NCBI GenBank assembly: GCA_964610385.1
Contig: CAZSXW010000001.1
Location: 124,001 to 188,000, forward strand
Origin: CAZBSE01 sp964610385
Lineage (GTDB): Bacteria; Actinomycetota; Humimicrobiia; Humimicrobiales; Humimicrobiaceae
Length of the DNA stretch: 64,000 bases
Direction: 5' to 3'
A program made the translations under genes and the position numbers. Below the pieces are notes generated by a model. That model had not been told where the DNA came from and made no database searches. It worked only from the letters and a program-made list of their open reading frames with translations. This document shows, one piece after another, positions 8,102 through 15,689 of the stretch; the first letter of the stretch is position 1; each line of letters starts with the position of its first letter.

Positions 8102-8542
8102 TTACTGGCGCCTGTACAGTCCCACAAGCTGTGCCTCGGTAAGAATACTGGCTTCCATCTCTCTTTCAATATCTCCTGCTCTCGTAAATGAACCGAGATC
8201 CAGCTCGGTTTTCAGTGCAAAGAGTTTGAAAAAATAACGGTGTGTTCCTGACGGCGGACACGGCCCCACATATCCGGGCCTTCCTGCATCTGTAACTCCC
8301 TCCACAGCCCCTGTCGGTACGCTGTTTTCTGGTATTCCTGTAACTTTAGGATCTATATTCCATACCGTCCAGTGTATATAGGTCCCTGCTGCAGCATCTG
8401 GGTCATCCACAATAAGTACCAGACTTTTCGCATTTTCAGGTACATCATTTATAATCAGCGGAGGATTTATATTCTCTCCATCGCAGGTATATACTTTCGG
8501 GATCAACTTATTGTTTTTAAAAGCGGTGCTTTCAATTTTCAT
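8102..8542 (-). CDS. YbhB/YbcL-family (Raf kinase inhibitor/PEBP-like) protein
   Basis: This is a 146-residue single-domain PEBP-fold protein. The family motifs are CDGENINPPLIIND (residues about 20-33), VLIVDDPDAAAGTYIHWTVWNID with the DPD and HW ligand-pocket residues, and GRPGYVGPCPPSGTHRYFFKLFAL. Bacterial members bind small anionic ligands, and their cellular role is poorly known. There is no signal peptide, so it is cytoplasmic. GGAGGGAC lies just ahead of the ATG. It is convergent with the hydrogenase operon and seems monocistronic. Identification is firm; function is not. Confidence 0.92.
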   Translation of the reverse strand: MKIESTAFKNNKLIPKVYTCDGENINPPLIINDVPENAKSLVLIVDDPDAAAGTYIHWTVWNIDPKVTGIPENSVPTGAVEGVTDAGRPGYVGPCPPSGTHRYFFKLFALKTELDLGSFTRAGDIEREMEASILTEAQLVGLYRRQ

Positions 8543-8729
8543 AGTCCCTCCTTATATACTATACCAATTCAAATTTAATTACCTCTAATGTTATCATTTT
8601 TTAATTTTAATTTCGATTTACAACACAATGTCTTTAGAAATATCCGCCGAATAAACTACTTTCAAAATTTATAATGAAGAAATAATATGATAAAATAAAT
8701 TCTGGTCAGATTATATAATTATATAAAAA

Positions 8730-9242
8730 ATGATAGAAAAAGAGCTTCTGGATAAAATTAAAAAAAGACTTAAGGAAATAAATACAATCAGGGATTTAAA
8801 CAGCAGGGATCTCAGGTTTAAAAACTGGCATGCAAGTACTGCAAATCTCCTAAAAACTCTGCCCTCTGATTTCATTATTGATATAAACGACTTTAGAAAG
8901 TTGACTTTTACCGATACCAAATACCACAGGGGAAAAAAGTTTTTCAATCCTGAAGATGATACCCAGTATAGAGAAGATCTCGATTCTGCAGCAAAGATCT
9001 TAAAAAAAATCATCTCAATAAAAAAGGAATCAGAAGTTCCAAAAAAGACAAAGCCAAAATCAAAAGCTGCAGCCAGAAAAGAGGTTAAAAGGGTGCCTGC
9101 TAAGAGAAAGATATCTACCGGCATAAAAAAACCGGATAAAAAAGTAAAAAAGACAAGGAGCAGATCTATTCCTAAAAAATCACCTGTCCCGAAAATAAAA
9201 AAGTCTTCTTCCGCTAAAACTAAGAAAACAAAAAAGAAATAA
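8730..9242 (+). CDS. Helical-domain protein with histone H1-like Lys-rich tail
   Basis: Not a family I can name with certainty. Residues 1 to about 95 are a predicted helical domain (EKELLDKIKKRLKEINTIR, then RFKNWHASTANLLKTL, a short FRKLTF segment, and YREDLDSAAKILKKIISI). Residues 96-170 are a low-complexity tail of Lys, Arg, Ser, Pro and Ala, like histone H1 or bacterial HC1-type nucleoid proteins. The helical part recalls the small domain at the N-terminus of some bacterial TIR-like nucleotide-binding proteins (W-x3-T-x2-LL pattern then Y-x3-L-x2-A), though no TIR domain follows. The ATG has no SD; a TATAAT (8713-8718) sits so close that the transcript would be nearly leaderless. The tail suggests nucleic acid binding. 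Confidence 0.6.
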   Translation: MIEKELLDKIKKRLKEINTIRDLNSRDLRFKNWHASTANLLKTLPSDFIIDINDFRKLTFTDTKYHRGKKFFNPEDDTQYREDLDSAAKILKKIISIKKESEVPKKTKPKSKAAARKEVKRVPAKRKISTGIKKPDKKVKKTRSRSIPKKSPVPKIKKSSSAKTKKTKKK

Positions 9243-9298
9243 CCAAAAGTCCGCCTGTATTTAAACTAATAATTTGCCGAATAAATTAGATTGTATAT

Positions 9299-10183
9299 CT
9301 ATTTTAATATTTCATGCCAGTAGTCATCAGCTATTGAATCAAAATCTTTTTGCGGGAAATCATCATCTAATATTTTCATATCCTCCTGTGTAAGCTGCCA
9401 GCCCAAAGAGTCAAGATTTTCTTTAAGGTGCTCTATTTTTCTCGAGCCGGGAATTGTTACCACATTTTTCTGGCTGATAAGCCAATTGATTGCTATCTGA
9501 TTGGGTGTCTTTTTATAGATCAGGCATATTTTATCCAGTAGTCCTATTCCTTTTCTTGATAACATGCCTCCCTCGATAGGTCTCCAGGCAGTGATCATTA
9601 CCTCATTTTTTTTGGCATAGTCTATAAAGCCATCGGCCTGAAACTTCCTATTTATCAGACTATAAGGTATCTGGTTGCAGATTATTTTATTTTTTGTACA
9701 TCTTTGCGCTTCTTTAAATTGCCGGAGGTTAAAATTGCTGACTCCTATATATTTTACAATGCCTTCTTCCACCAGATAATCCATGGCTTCCATAGTTTCA
9801 GCAATAGGTATTTTGAAATTTGGGTAATGTATCATATATAAATCCAGGTAATCGGTATCCAACCTCTCGAGACTTCCCCTTGCGGCACTGATGACCTCAT
9901 TATAATGCAGATTTACAGGAGAAACTTTGGTAGCGATGACCAGTTTTGACCTATCATATCCTTTGATTGCCCTGCCTACCAGTATCTCGCTATAACCCCA
10001 GGCATACATTTCCGCAGTATCAATATGAGTGATACCCAGATTCAATGCTTCCTTTATAATAGATATGTCTTTTTTATCATCATTGTCCGGATCATGGGCA
10101 GAGATACCGCCTACTCTGTATGCTCCAAAACCAAACACTGGTAATTCAAAACCACTTTTTAGTTTTTTTACCGGTATTTCCAT
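9299..10183 (-). CDS. Aldo/keto reductase
   Basis: This is a NAD(P)H-dependent oxidoreductase of the AKR superfamily, 294 residues, a single TIM barrel. The catalytic tetrad is visible: Asp in HIDTAEMY with the Tyr a few residues on, Lys in VIATKVSP, and His in LYMIHYPN. The C-terminal cofactor-binding segment is VVTIPGSRKIEHLKENLDSLGW. Family members reduce aldehydes and ketones; the physiological substrate is unknown here. A CxxCxxC ferredoxin-like extension, present in some anaerobic AKRs, is absent. It is apparently monocistronic and separated from the upstream small membrane protein by a terminator. Confidence 0.92.
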   Translation of the reverse strand: MEIPVKKLKSGFELPVFGFGAYRVGGISAHDPDNDDKKDISIIKEALNLGITHIDTAEMYAWGYSEILVGRAIKGYDRSKLVIATKVSPVNLHYNEVISAARGSLERLDTDYLDLYMIHYPNFKIPIAETMEAMDYLVEEGIVKYIGVSNFNLRQFKEAQRCTKNKIICNQIPYSLINRKFQADGFIDYAKKNEVMITAWRPIEGGMLSRKGIGLLDKICLIYKKTPNQIAINWLISQKNVVTIPGSRKIEHLKENLDSLGWQLTQEDMKILDDDFPQKDFDSIADDYWHEILK

Positions 10184-10217
10184 ATAGAACTTTAAAAAAT
10201 TTATAAAAATAGCCCTA

Positions 10218-10254
10218 AATATTTAAGCCCCACTTTATATGGGGCTTAAATATT
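10218..10254 (-). terminator. Intrinsic terminator after the DUF4190 gene
   Basis: A perfect 15-bp inverted repeat (AATATTTAAGCCCCA, 7-nt loop, then its complement) lies 44 bp past the stop of the minus-strand gene at 10299-10559 and upstream of the aldo/keto reductase start at 10183. The GGGGC core with AT flanks gives a stable stem. The symmetric AT arms could supply a weak U-tract in either direction. Confidence 0.7.
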
Positions 10255-10298
10255 ACTACCAGCGCATAAATTTTACTGTTATCACACGCTAAAAATTT

Positions 10299-10559
10299 TT
10301 AATAAAGATTGTTGAAAAGCAAACCTGATCCTAATACTGTTAATACGATGGCCATTATTAACCATCCTATCGTCCATATGGCTCCAAGAACAATACCTGC
10401 AATGTCAAAGCCCCTTCCGGCTGCACCTGCCTCACCTTTTTTTATTTTCCCAAGATCAATACCACCCAGTATAATCGGTATAATTGACATTCCTAAAAGA
10501 CCTGTTACCAGAGCTGCGATGGCAAGCCCGCTTGGACTTTGATTCCTATCTGCAATCAT
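10299..10559 (-). CDS. Small DUF4190-like membrane protein
   Basis: An 86-residue protein with two hydrophobic segments: residues about 12-32 (LAIAALVTGLLGMSIIPIILG) and about 53-80 (IAGIVLGAIWTIGWLIMAIVLTVLGSG). They are separated by a short charged loop (DLGKIKKGEAGAAGRGFD). The GxAIAxLVxGLLG start and the loop with GRG are the pattern of DUF4190, a family of small bacterial membrane proteins of unknown function. GGAG sits just before the ATG. It is a single gene, followed by the terminator at 10218-10254. Confidence 0.8.
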   Translation of the reverse strand: MIADRNQSPSGLAIAALVTGLLGMSIIPIILGGIDLGKIKKGEAGAAGRGFDIAGIVLGAIWTIGWLIMAIVLTVLGSGLLFNNLY

Positions 10560-10675
10560 TAGAGTCTCCTTTCAAAAATTTGTAATCTTAACTAATATTA
10601 TATTCATATGAAGTTAAAAATGAAAATAAATATTTAAAATAATAAAAAAATACTTATCTATTATACTATTTACTT

Positions 10676-11092
10676 TTATATCTCTTCAGCAAGTGTGGAT
10701 CTGGAAAGAGAAATATGCTTTACGCCCTTTATTGATTTTAACTTGGATTCCAATTGATAGATTTCGCTTATTTTCCCCCTGACTACTATCACTTCCAGGC
10801 ACACCCTTGGATCAAGGTGGATGTGCTGTGTTGAGATAATGGTCTTGTGATAATCATGCTGGATATCCACCAGATTATCCATAAGCTCCCTCCTGTGATG
10901 GTCAAAAACCAGTACTATTGCACCTGCTGCATTTTTATCCGTATTCAGCCACTGCTCTTCAACAAATTCCTTCCTGATTAGATCCCGCAGTGCTTCAGAG
11001 CGATTGGTGTAATTTTTTGATTTGATATAACTGTCAAACTTTTTTAACAGATCGCTCTCAATTGAAACCCCAAATCTTTTAGTATCATCCAT
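10676..11092 (-). CDS. nikR: Nickel-responsive regulator NikR
   Basis: NikR represses nickel uptake genes when nickel is bound and in some species controls hydrogenase or urease genes. Residues 1-45 form the ribbon-helix-helix DNA-binding domain (KRFGVSIESDLLKKFDSYI, then NRSEALRDLIR). The C-terminal ACT-like domain carries the nickel ligands H79, H90, H92 and C98, which match E. coli His76, His87, His89 and Cys95 at a constant +3 offset. Length (138) is normal. Its presence 2.6 kb from a [NiFe] hydrogenase and in the same window as a CooC-type nickel ATPase fits a nickel-dependent metabolism. Two palindromes lie in its upstream region (see 11111 and 11214). No nickel transporter is in the window. 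Confidence 0.95.
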   Translation of the reverse strand: MDDTKRFGVSIESDLLKKFDSYIKSKNYTNRSEALRDLIRKEFVEEQWLNTDKNAAGAIVLVFDHHRRELMDNLVDIQHDYHKTIISTQHIHLDPRVCLEVIVVRGKISEIYQLESKLKSIKGVKHISLSRSTLAEEI

Positions 11093-11110
11093 ATAGATTA
11101 TTATAGTTTT

Positions 11111-11126
11111 AATAAATCAATTTATT
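11111..11126. promoter_or_regulatory. Palindrome over the nikR promoter region
   Basis: AATAAAT-CA-ATTTATT is a perfect 7-bp inverted repeat 19 bp before the nikR ATG. On the minus strand a TATAAT lies just downstream of it, so a bound protein would block nikR transcription. It may be an autoregulatory site. AT-only repeats arise easily by chance in this sequence. Confidence 0.3.
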
Positions 11127-11213
11127 GTGCCTATTATTGCATATTTTATTTTATTATTCATTACCTAAACGTTACTTGCCGTTGTGTTCTTCCAACTATC
11201 CACTCCACTATTT

Positions 11214-11244
11214 TAATACCATAAGCAATTATCATATGGTATTA
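11214..11244. promoter_or_regulatory. Long perfect palindrome between nikR and the ICMT-like gene, candidate operator
   Basis: TAATACCATA, an 11-bp spacer, then TATGGTATTA: ten paired bases on each side without mismatch. The right arm touches a TATAAT (11243-11248) that could be the -10 box of the plus-strand gene at 11279. Size and spacing are similar to nickel regulator boxes (two short arms separated by 11-16 bp), but the bases differ from the E. coli GTATGA box. It could also bind another dimeric repressor. Confidence 0.45.
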
Positions 11245-11278
11245 TAATTTAAATATACAAAAACATATAAGTCATGCT

Positions 11279-11848
11279 ATGCAATTTACACCTGCGTTTA
11301 AAATAGGTATATGGAATGCCTGGATCTTTTCAGTATTTTTTCTACTTATACCATATTCATTATTTTTGATAAACAGAGCCGCTTATAAAAAAATGGGCAA
11401 TCCCCCTGACAGTGAGCCAGGAAAGAGCATTAAAATAATAGGTTATATCGCTACCGCAATATATTATATCGTTTTTTTATACACTATATTTCTACCGCTT
11501 AAACTGGGTACAGCCTGGTTCTATGCAGGTCTTATTATTTTCCTGCTGGCTCTTCTTATGACGATAACGGCAGGTCTAAATTTTATTACAACACCGCCAG
11601 GCAGGCCCGTAACTAAAGGATTATACCGTTATTCCAGGCACCCGATGTATCTTTCTCAATACCTGGCTCTTGTGGGAATAGGCATAGCTGCAGCTTCATG
11701 GATAATTCTGCTGGTCTCAATTGTATTTATGATCTTAGTAAAGATCTATACTGATTACGAAGAACAATACTGTAAAGAGCGCTACGGGGACAGCTATAAA
11801 GAATACCTGGCAGCGACACCGAAATGGATAGGTATACCAAGACTCTGA
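11279..11848 (+). CDS. Isoprenylcysteine/phospholipid methyltransferase-like membrane protein
   Basis: A 189-residue integral membrane protein of the ICMT/PEMT superfamily. About five hydrophobic segments are visible (residues about 8-30, 50-70, 76-98, 122-150). The family SAM-binding C-terminal half is clear: PPGRPVTKGLYRYSRHPMYLSQYL, then a long hydrophobic helix and DYEEQYCKERYGDSYKEYLAATP. The RHPMY and E-x3-RYGxxYxxY motifs bind SAM in this family. Bacterial members methylate lipids, thiols or unknown membrane substrates. The ATG has no clear SD. The palindrome at 11214 overlaps its likely -10 box, suggesting repressor control and possibly membership of the nikR-linked regulon. Confidence 0.85.
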   Translation: MQFTPAFKIGIWNAWIFSVFFLLIPYSLFLINRAAYKKMGNPPDSEPGKSIKIIGYIATAIYYIVFLYTIFLPLKLGTAWFYAGLIIFLLALLMTITAGLNFITTPPGRPVTKGLYRYSRHPMYLSQYLALVGIGIAAASWIILLVSIVFMILVKIYTDYEEQYCKERYGDSYKEYLAATPKWIGIPRL

Positions 11849-11862
11849 AATTTCATCCAAGC

Positions 11863-11950
11863 TGGTGCCCGAGGCCAGAATCGAACTGGCACGAGGCATA
11901 ACCTCAACGGATTTTAAGTCCGTTGCGTCTACCAATTCCGCCACTCGGGC
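11863..11950 (-). tRNA. tRNA-Leu (anticodon UAA)
   Basis: The minus strand folds as a class II tRNA of 88 nt with encoded CCA. The acceptor stem pairs GCCCGAG with CTCGGGC, the anticodon arm is ACGGA-CTTAAAA-TCCGT with anticodon TAA, the long variable arm is GAGGTTATGCCTC, and the T arm is GCCAG-TTCGATT-CTGGC. It lies 27 bp downstream of ppx on the same strand and may be co-transcribed with it. No att-like repeats or integrase are near. Confidence 0.97.
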
Positions 11951-11977
11951 ATGCCATTGATTTGCTGGTTAATATTA

Positions 11978-12922
11978 TCAAAAATCAATAAGGCTGTAAA
12001 TAATTCCGTCCAGTATGTCCTTCTCGCTTACCATTAAATATCTGTTTTTTGTAAGCTTTAGGACTGCAAGCAGAATTGCAGTACCTCCGATTATAATATC
12101 CGCCCTTTTGGGATTAAGCCCCGCCACCCTTTTCCTGTTTTCAAGACTCAGGCTGCATAATTTTTTATAGATTTCTTCCACCCTTTTAAAACTTAATATA
12201 TGCCGGTGTATCCTGTTACTGTCATATTTTTTTAATTCCAGATCAACAGCCGCAAGGGCTGTTATAGTTCCCGCTACTCCGATCATAGAAACCGGGCCGA
12301 GGGAATTTATTTTTCTAATGACCTTTTTAAGGCTATCTTCGATAAAACCATGCATCCTCTCCAAACTGTCCTTATCCAGGACATTCCCGCCGATAAACCT
12401 TTCGGTCAAACTGACACATCCTATATCTATACTTTCGATAAGCTTTGGATCACATCTTTCATTACCAAGTATAAACTCGGTACTGCCCCCGCCGATATCC
12501 AGTACCAAAATATTGCCGGGTTTATTTTTTTTAAAGAAAGATGATTTTAAATCCGTTTCCTTTACCGCCCCATAAAAACTCAAAACCGCTTCTTCTTCTC
12601 CGCTAATTATATCGATACTAATCCCAGAATTTTTATATATATAGGAAACGAACCAATCACTGTTCAATGATTTTCTTAATGCACTGGTCCCGACCGCCCG
12701 GTAACTTCCCACATTATAGCTTTTGATCAAACCTTTGTAATCAAGTACTACATCAAGTGTCCTTTTTGCAGAGTCACTAAGGATAATACCTTTCTCTTCC
12801 AGACCTTTTCCGAGACGGGTTATTTTCATTTTTCTTTCCAGTGGCATGAACTTATTTTTTTGGTGATCTGCTATAAGCAGCCTTGTGGAGTTGGTCCCAA
12901 TATCAATAGAAGCTAATTTCAT
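11978..12922 (-). CDS. ppx: Ppx/GppA-family exopolyphosphatase/pppGpp phosphatase
   Basis: A 314-residue protein of the ASKHA (actin-like) phosphatase fold, single Ppx/GppA domain without the C-terminal HD domain of E. coli enzymes. Motifs are LASIDIGTNSTRLLIAD (phosphate 1), the ISGEEEAVLSFYGA loop, VLDIGGGSTEFIL (phosphate 2) and GVAGTITALAAV (adenosine-like motif). The short form is usual in Actinobacteria and epsilonproteobacteria. It degrades polyphosphate or pppGpp. It is downstream of a DivIC/FtsB-like gene (33 bp) and upstream of tRNA-Leu, an arrangement reminiscent of the actinobacterial eno-divIC-ppx neighbourhood, although enolase here sits at 41362. Confidence 0.9.
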   Translation of the reverse strand: MKLASIDIGTNSTRLLIADHQKNKFMPLERKMKITRLGKGLEEKGIILSDSAKRTLDVVLDYKGLIKSYNVGSYRAVGTSALRKSLNSDWFVSYIYKNSGISIDIISGEEEAVLSFYGAVKETDLKSSFFKKNKPGNILVLDIGGGSTEFILGNERCDPKLIESIDIGCVSLTERFIGGNVLDKDSLERMHGFIEDSLKKVIRKINSLGPVSMIGVAGTITALAAVDLELKKYDSNRIHRHILSFKRVEEIYKKLCSLSLENRKRVAGLNPKRADIIIGGTAILLAVLKLTKNRYLMVSEKDILDGIIYSLIDF

Positions 12923-12955
12923 TTAAAGTTATTTGTGCGTGTTATTAATCCCTGA

Positions 12956-13387
12956 TCAATTTCTTCTGATTTCCCGGTTATAAAAAATCTTTATATTCTC
13001 CCACAAATCAGAATTTGAATAAACATCCTGTTCGGACATTGAATAACTATCGTTTTCGAGATCCTGCCCATCTCCGCTCTCTTCTATGACCACAGTCATA
13101 TTTGTCTCATCACCGGCAGTCATATTAAACTGTTCTCTTGCTTCAAGCCTTATGGCTTCCTCTCCATACAGACTTTTTACCAGTGCAAGAAGTGCAATGT
13201 TTTCATTCCTATGCCAATCCAGTTCTTCTTCAAGTTCTATTATCTTTTCCCTTTTTTCAACAATGTTCTTGATTTGATTTATTGAAGTAAGGATAGTGAT
13301 TAAAATAAAAAGTAAGACGATTACGACAATAATATTAATTTTAGCTTTTCTGGACAGTCTGCTGACAATTTTTATATCATCATCCAT
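12956..13387 (-). CDS. Septum formation initiator (DivIC/FtsB-like)
   Basis: A 143-residue bitopic membrane protein. Residues 1-17 are a short cytoplasmic N-terminus, residues about 18-38 are one membrane helix (INIIVVIVLLFILITILTS), residues about 40-72 are a coiled coil (VEKREKIIELEEELDWHRNENIALLALV), and then comes LYGEEAIRLEAREQFNM, the conserved end of the DivIC/FtsB domain where E-x2-AR-E is typical. The remaining acidic tail of about 45 residues is variable. In cell division it would join FtsL/FtsQ (DivIB) at the septum. Upstream of ppx on the same strand. No promoter was recognised. Confidence 0.85.
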   Translation of the reverse strand: MDDDIKIVSRLSRKAKINIIVVIVLLFILITILTSINQIKNIVEKREKIIELEEELDWHRNENIALLALVKSLYGEEAIRLEAREQFNMTAGDETNMTVVIEESGDGQDLENDSYSMSEQDVYSNSDLWENIKIFYNREIRRN

Positions 13388-13560
13388 ATTAATCTTATTA
13401 CTATGTTTATATTACTTATCAATTTACTATATTGTTGCTACTTTAATTCCAGCTGCTGTAATCAAAATTCATCTAAATATTCATATAAGTATAAAACATA
13501 TAATACAATAATCCAATATCCGCCAAATTTCGGCAATATTATATAAATTAATCAGGTAAA

Positions 13561-13594
13561 AATAAAATTGTTGTTTTTAATTGCCAATTTTATT
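13561..13594. repeat. 10-bp inverted repeat upstream of trkH
   Basis: AATAAAATTG, 14-bp spacer, then CAATTTTATT, with no mismatch. It is 54 bp before the trkH start. It could be a binding site or an mRNA hairpin if transcription starts upstream. It is made largely of A and T, so chance is possible. Confidence 0.35.
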
Positions 13595-13613
13595 AAAATA
13601 TCAACCTATATGT

Positions 13614-13644
13614 TTGATTTTATTCAATAATTGAATCCTAATAT
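13614..13644 (+). promoter_or_regulatory. Candidate trkH promoter with central palindrome
   Basis: TTGATT (13614-13619) and TAATAT (13639-13644) are 19 bp apart, and between them lies the palindrome ATTCAAT-A-ATTGAAT (13622-13636). The -10 is only 3 bp from the ATG at 13648, and that ATG has no SD, so if this promoter is real the transcript is leaderless. The palindrome would then be an operator. Confidence 0.35.
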
Positions 13645-13647
13645 ACA

Positions 13648-14994
13648 ATGAAGGAAATACCTTTATTTTCTTCCAAAACACAGAACAAGATCGCCCAGCA
13701 GGTACTGCTCGGATTTCTTATAGCGATAATTCTTGGATCACTGATCCTTATGATCCCACAGATGACCCAGAGCGGAAAGATAACCTACATAGATGCTGCC
13801 TTTACTTCTACTTCCGCCATCTGTGTTACGGGATTGATAGTCCAGGATACACCGACATATTTTACCAAGCTGGGTAAAATCATAATACTTATAATGATAC
13901 AGATAGGCGGACTGGGGATCATGACTATTGGTTCTATTTTCGGTCTGATCCTGGGAAGGAAGATTCATATCAAGGATAAATTCTACATCGATACCAGCTT
14001 TGGTTCAAAACAGCCCTTCAGCACCGCCAAATTTTTTATGGTAATAGCAGGTACCACATTTACCATAGAATTTATTGCATTCCTGATCATGACCGCTATC
14101 TTTTATTTCAAGCATCTCTATCCGCTCAAGACATCGATGACTTACGGCCTGTTTCATACTATCAGTGCTTTTTGTAATGCAGGTTTCTCTCTTTATTCAA
14201 ACAGCCTGCAGAATTTTAGTTCGGATATTCCGCTAAATCTGATATTTATGGTTTTGATCGTCCTGGGAGGTCTGGGATTTCCGGTACTCTCGGAAATAAT
14301 CACTTACAGAAGAATAAGGCGCTTTTCACTGCATACCAAGGTAGTCTTTATCACCACCGCCGCTTTGATATTGATCGGTGCGGTTATGTTCCTTATTATT
14401 GAATTTAATAATCCGGAATCAATTGCAGGAAGACCACTGCCAACTAAAATAATGGCCAGTTTTTTCCAGTCTATCACTGCAAGAACGGCCGGTTTTAATA
14501 CCATTAATACAGGCAGTCTAAATGTGGCCACTTTATTTTTCCTTGCCTTTTTTATGTTTATCGGTGCATCACCTGGAGGGACCGGCGGAGGCATAAAGAC
14601 AACCACCTTTATCACTGTTACTGCAGGCGGGTTCAGCTACCTCAGAGGAAGAAGTCACGTAACGTTATTAAAAAGAAGACTTCCACCAGGATTAATCAAC
14701 AGGGCACTTACCATAACGATAACCGCGACTGCCATAATCATGATCTCTACAATAGGAGTGCTGCTGTTTGAACAGTGCACCCTTAAAGAAGCGATATTTG
14801 AAGTAATATCGGCATTCGGTACTGTAGGGTTAAGTACCGGAATAACACAATCGCTTTCTGTGGGAAGCAAGATCATATTGATACTGACTATGTTTATTGG
14901 TAGAATTGGAATCAGTACCCTGTCTGTAGCTATTGCAATAAGAGGAACGATAAATAAAATGGCTTACCCTGAAGAAACAATAACCATCGGATAG
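13648..14994 (+). CDS. trkH: Potassium uptake channel subunit TrkH/KtrB
   Basis: A 448-residue integral membrane protein that forms the K+ pore of Trk/Ktr systems. Four MPM repeats with selectivity-filter segments are visible: SAICVTGLIVQD (about residue 55), ISAFCNAGFSLYS, ITARTAGFNTINTG and SAFGTVGLSTGI. Each contains the filter glycine. About eight to ten transmembrane helices fill the rest. The fourth MPM repeat is followed by a short amphipathic end, as in KtrB. It starts at an ATG with no SD. Its regulatory partner trkA/ktrA starts 5 bp after its stop. Confidence 0.93.
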   Translation: MKEIPLFSSKTQNKIAQQVLLGFLIAIILGSLILMIPQMTQSGKITYIDAAFTSTSAICVTGLIVQDTPTYFTKLGKIIILIMIQIGGLGIMTIGSIFGLILGRKIHIKDKFYIDTSFGSKQPFSTAKFFMVIAGTTFTIEFIAFLIMTAIFYFKHLYPLKTSMTYGLFHTISAFCNAGFSLYSNSLQNFSSDIPLNLIFMVLIVLGGLGFPVLSEIITYRRIRRFSLHTKVVFITTAALILIGAVMFLIIEFNNPESIAGRPLPTKIMASFFQSITARTAGFNTINTGSLNVATLFFLAFFMFIGASPGGTGGGIKTTTFITVTAGGFSYLRGRSHVTLLKRRLPPGLINRALTITITATAIIMISTIGVLLFEQCTLKEAIFEVISAFGTVGLSTGITQSLSVGSKIILILTMFIGRIGISTLSVAIAIRGTINKMAYPEETITIG

Positions 14995-14999
14995 GCATT

Positions 15000-15662
15000 A
15001 TGAAAAAACAATTTTTAATAATAGGATTGGGGAGATTCGGAGCAAGCGTAGCCACTACACTGACAGAATCAGGTCATAGTGTAGTGGGCATAGACCAGTC
15101 CGAAGAGCGGGTCCAGAGAGTCTCAGAAGAAATAACAGATGTAATAAAATGTGATGCCACTGATGCGGATATACTGGAATCTATGGGCATTCCCGATTAT
15201 GAAGCAGTTATCGTATGTATTGGAGAAAAATATATACAAAACTCGATACTGGTCACTCTTTTACTCAAAGAAAAAGGTGCAAAAAAGATAATCGCCAAAG
15301 CGGGGACCAAGACACAGGGGAGGGTACTTTCAAAAGTCGGTGCAGACATTATAGTATATCCCGAAAAAGATATGGGAGAAAGAGTCGCAAGAAATCTTGT
15401 AAGCTCTAATATTATAGACTTTCTGGAAGTCAGTCCCGATGTAAGTATCGTTGAAATACCGGCACCAAAAACAATGGTGGGGAAAAGTCTGATTGATCTA
15501 AACTTACGTAATAAATATGGTGTTACTATAATAAGTATAAAAAACAGCAAAAATGAAATAATATCTCCTCCGGATGTCAAATACAAGTTTCAGAAAGATG
15601 ATGTTTTAACATTAATCGGTGAAAACAAGCTGTTAAAGAAACTTCGGTTTACAGAAGAATAA
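15000..15662 (+). CDS. trkA: Potassium uptake regulatory subunit TrkA/KtrA
   Basis: A 220-residue cytoplasmic RCK protein that gates TrkH/KtrB. The RCK_N Rossmann domain opens FLIIGLGRFGASVATTL (residues about 4-20) with GxGxxG and the acidic D of VVGIDQSEERV, so it binds NAD(H) or adenine nucleotides. RCK_C occupies about residues 140-220 (VSIVEIPAPKTMVGKSLIDLN through FQKDDVLTLIGE). It is a single RCK unit as in KtrA, not the tandem TrkA of E. coli. It starts 5 bp after trkH and converges with pyk. Confidence 0.93.
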   Translation: MKKQFLIIGLGRFGASVATTLTESGHSVVGIDQSEERVQRVSEEITDVIKCDATDADILESMGIPDYEAVIVCIGEKYIQNSILVTLLLKEKGAKKIIAKAGTKTQGRVLSKVGADIIVYPEKDMGERVARNLVSSNIIDFLEVSPDVSIVEIPAPKTMVGKSLIDLNLRNKYGVTIISIKNSKNEIISPPDVKYKFQKDDVLTLIGENKLLKKLRFTEE

Positions 15663-15689
15663 ATCACATAATCAATCTTCGGTTATAAA

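Noticed and set aside
11863..11950. tRNA-Leu as an integration site for a mobile element
   Set aside because: No integrase, att-like repeat or composition change is seen around it; neighbours are housekeeping genes.
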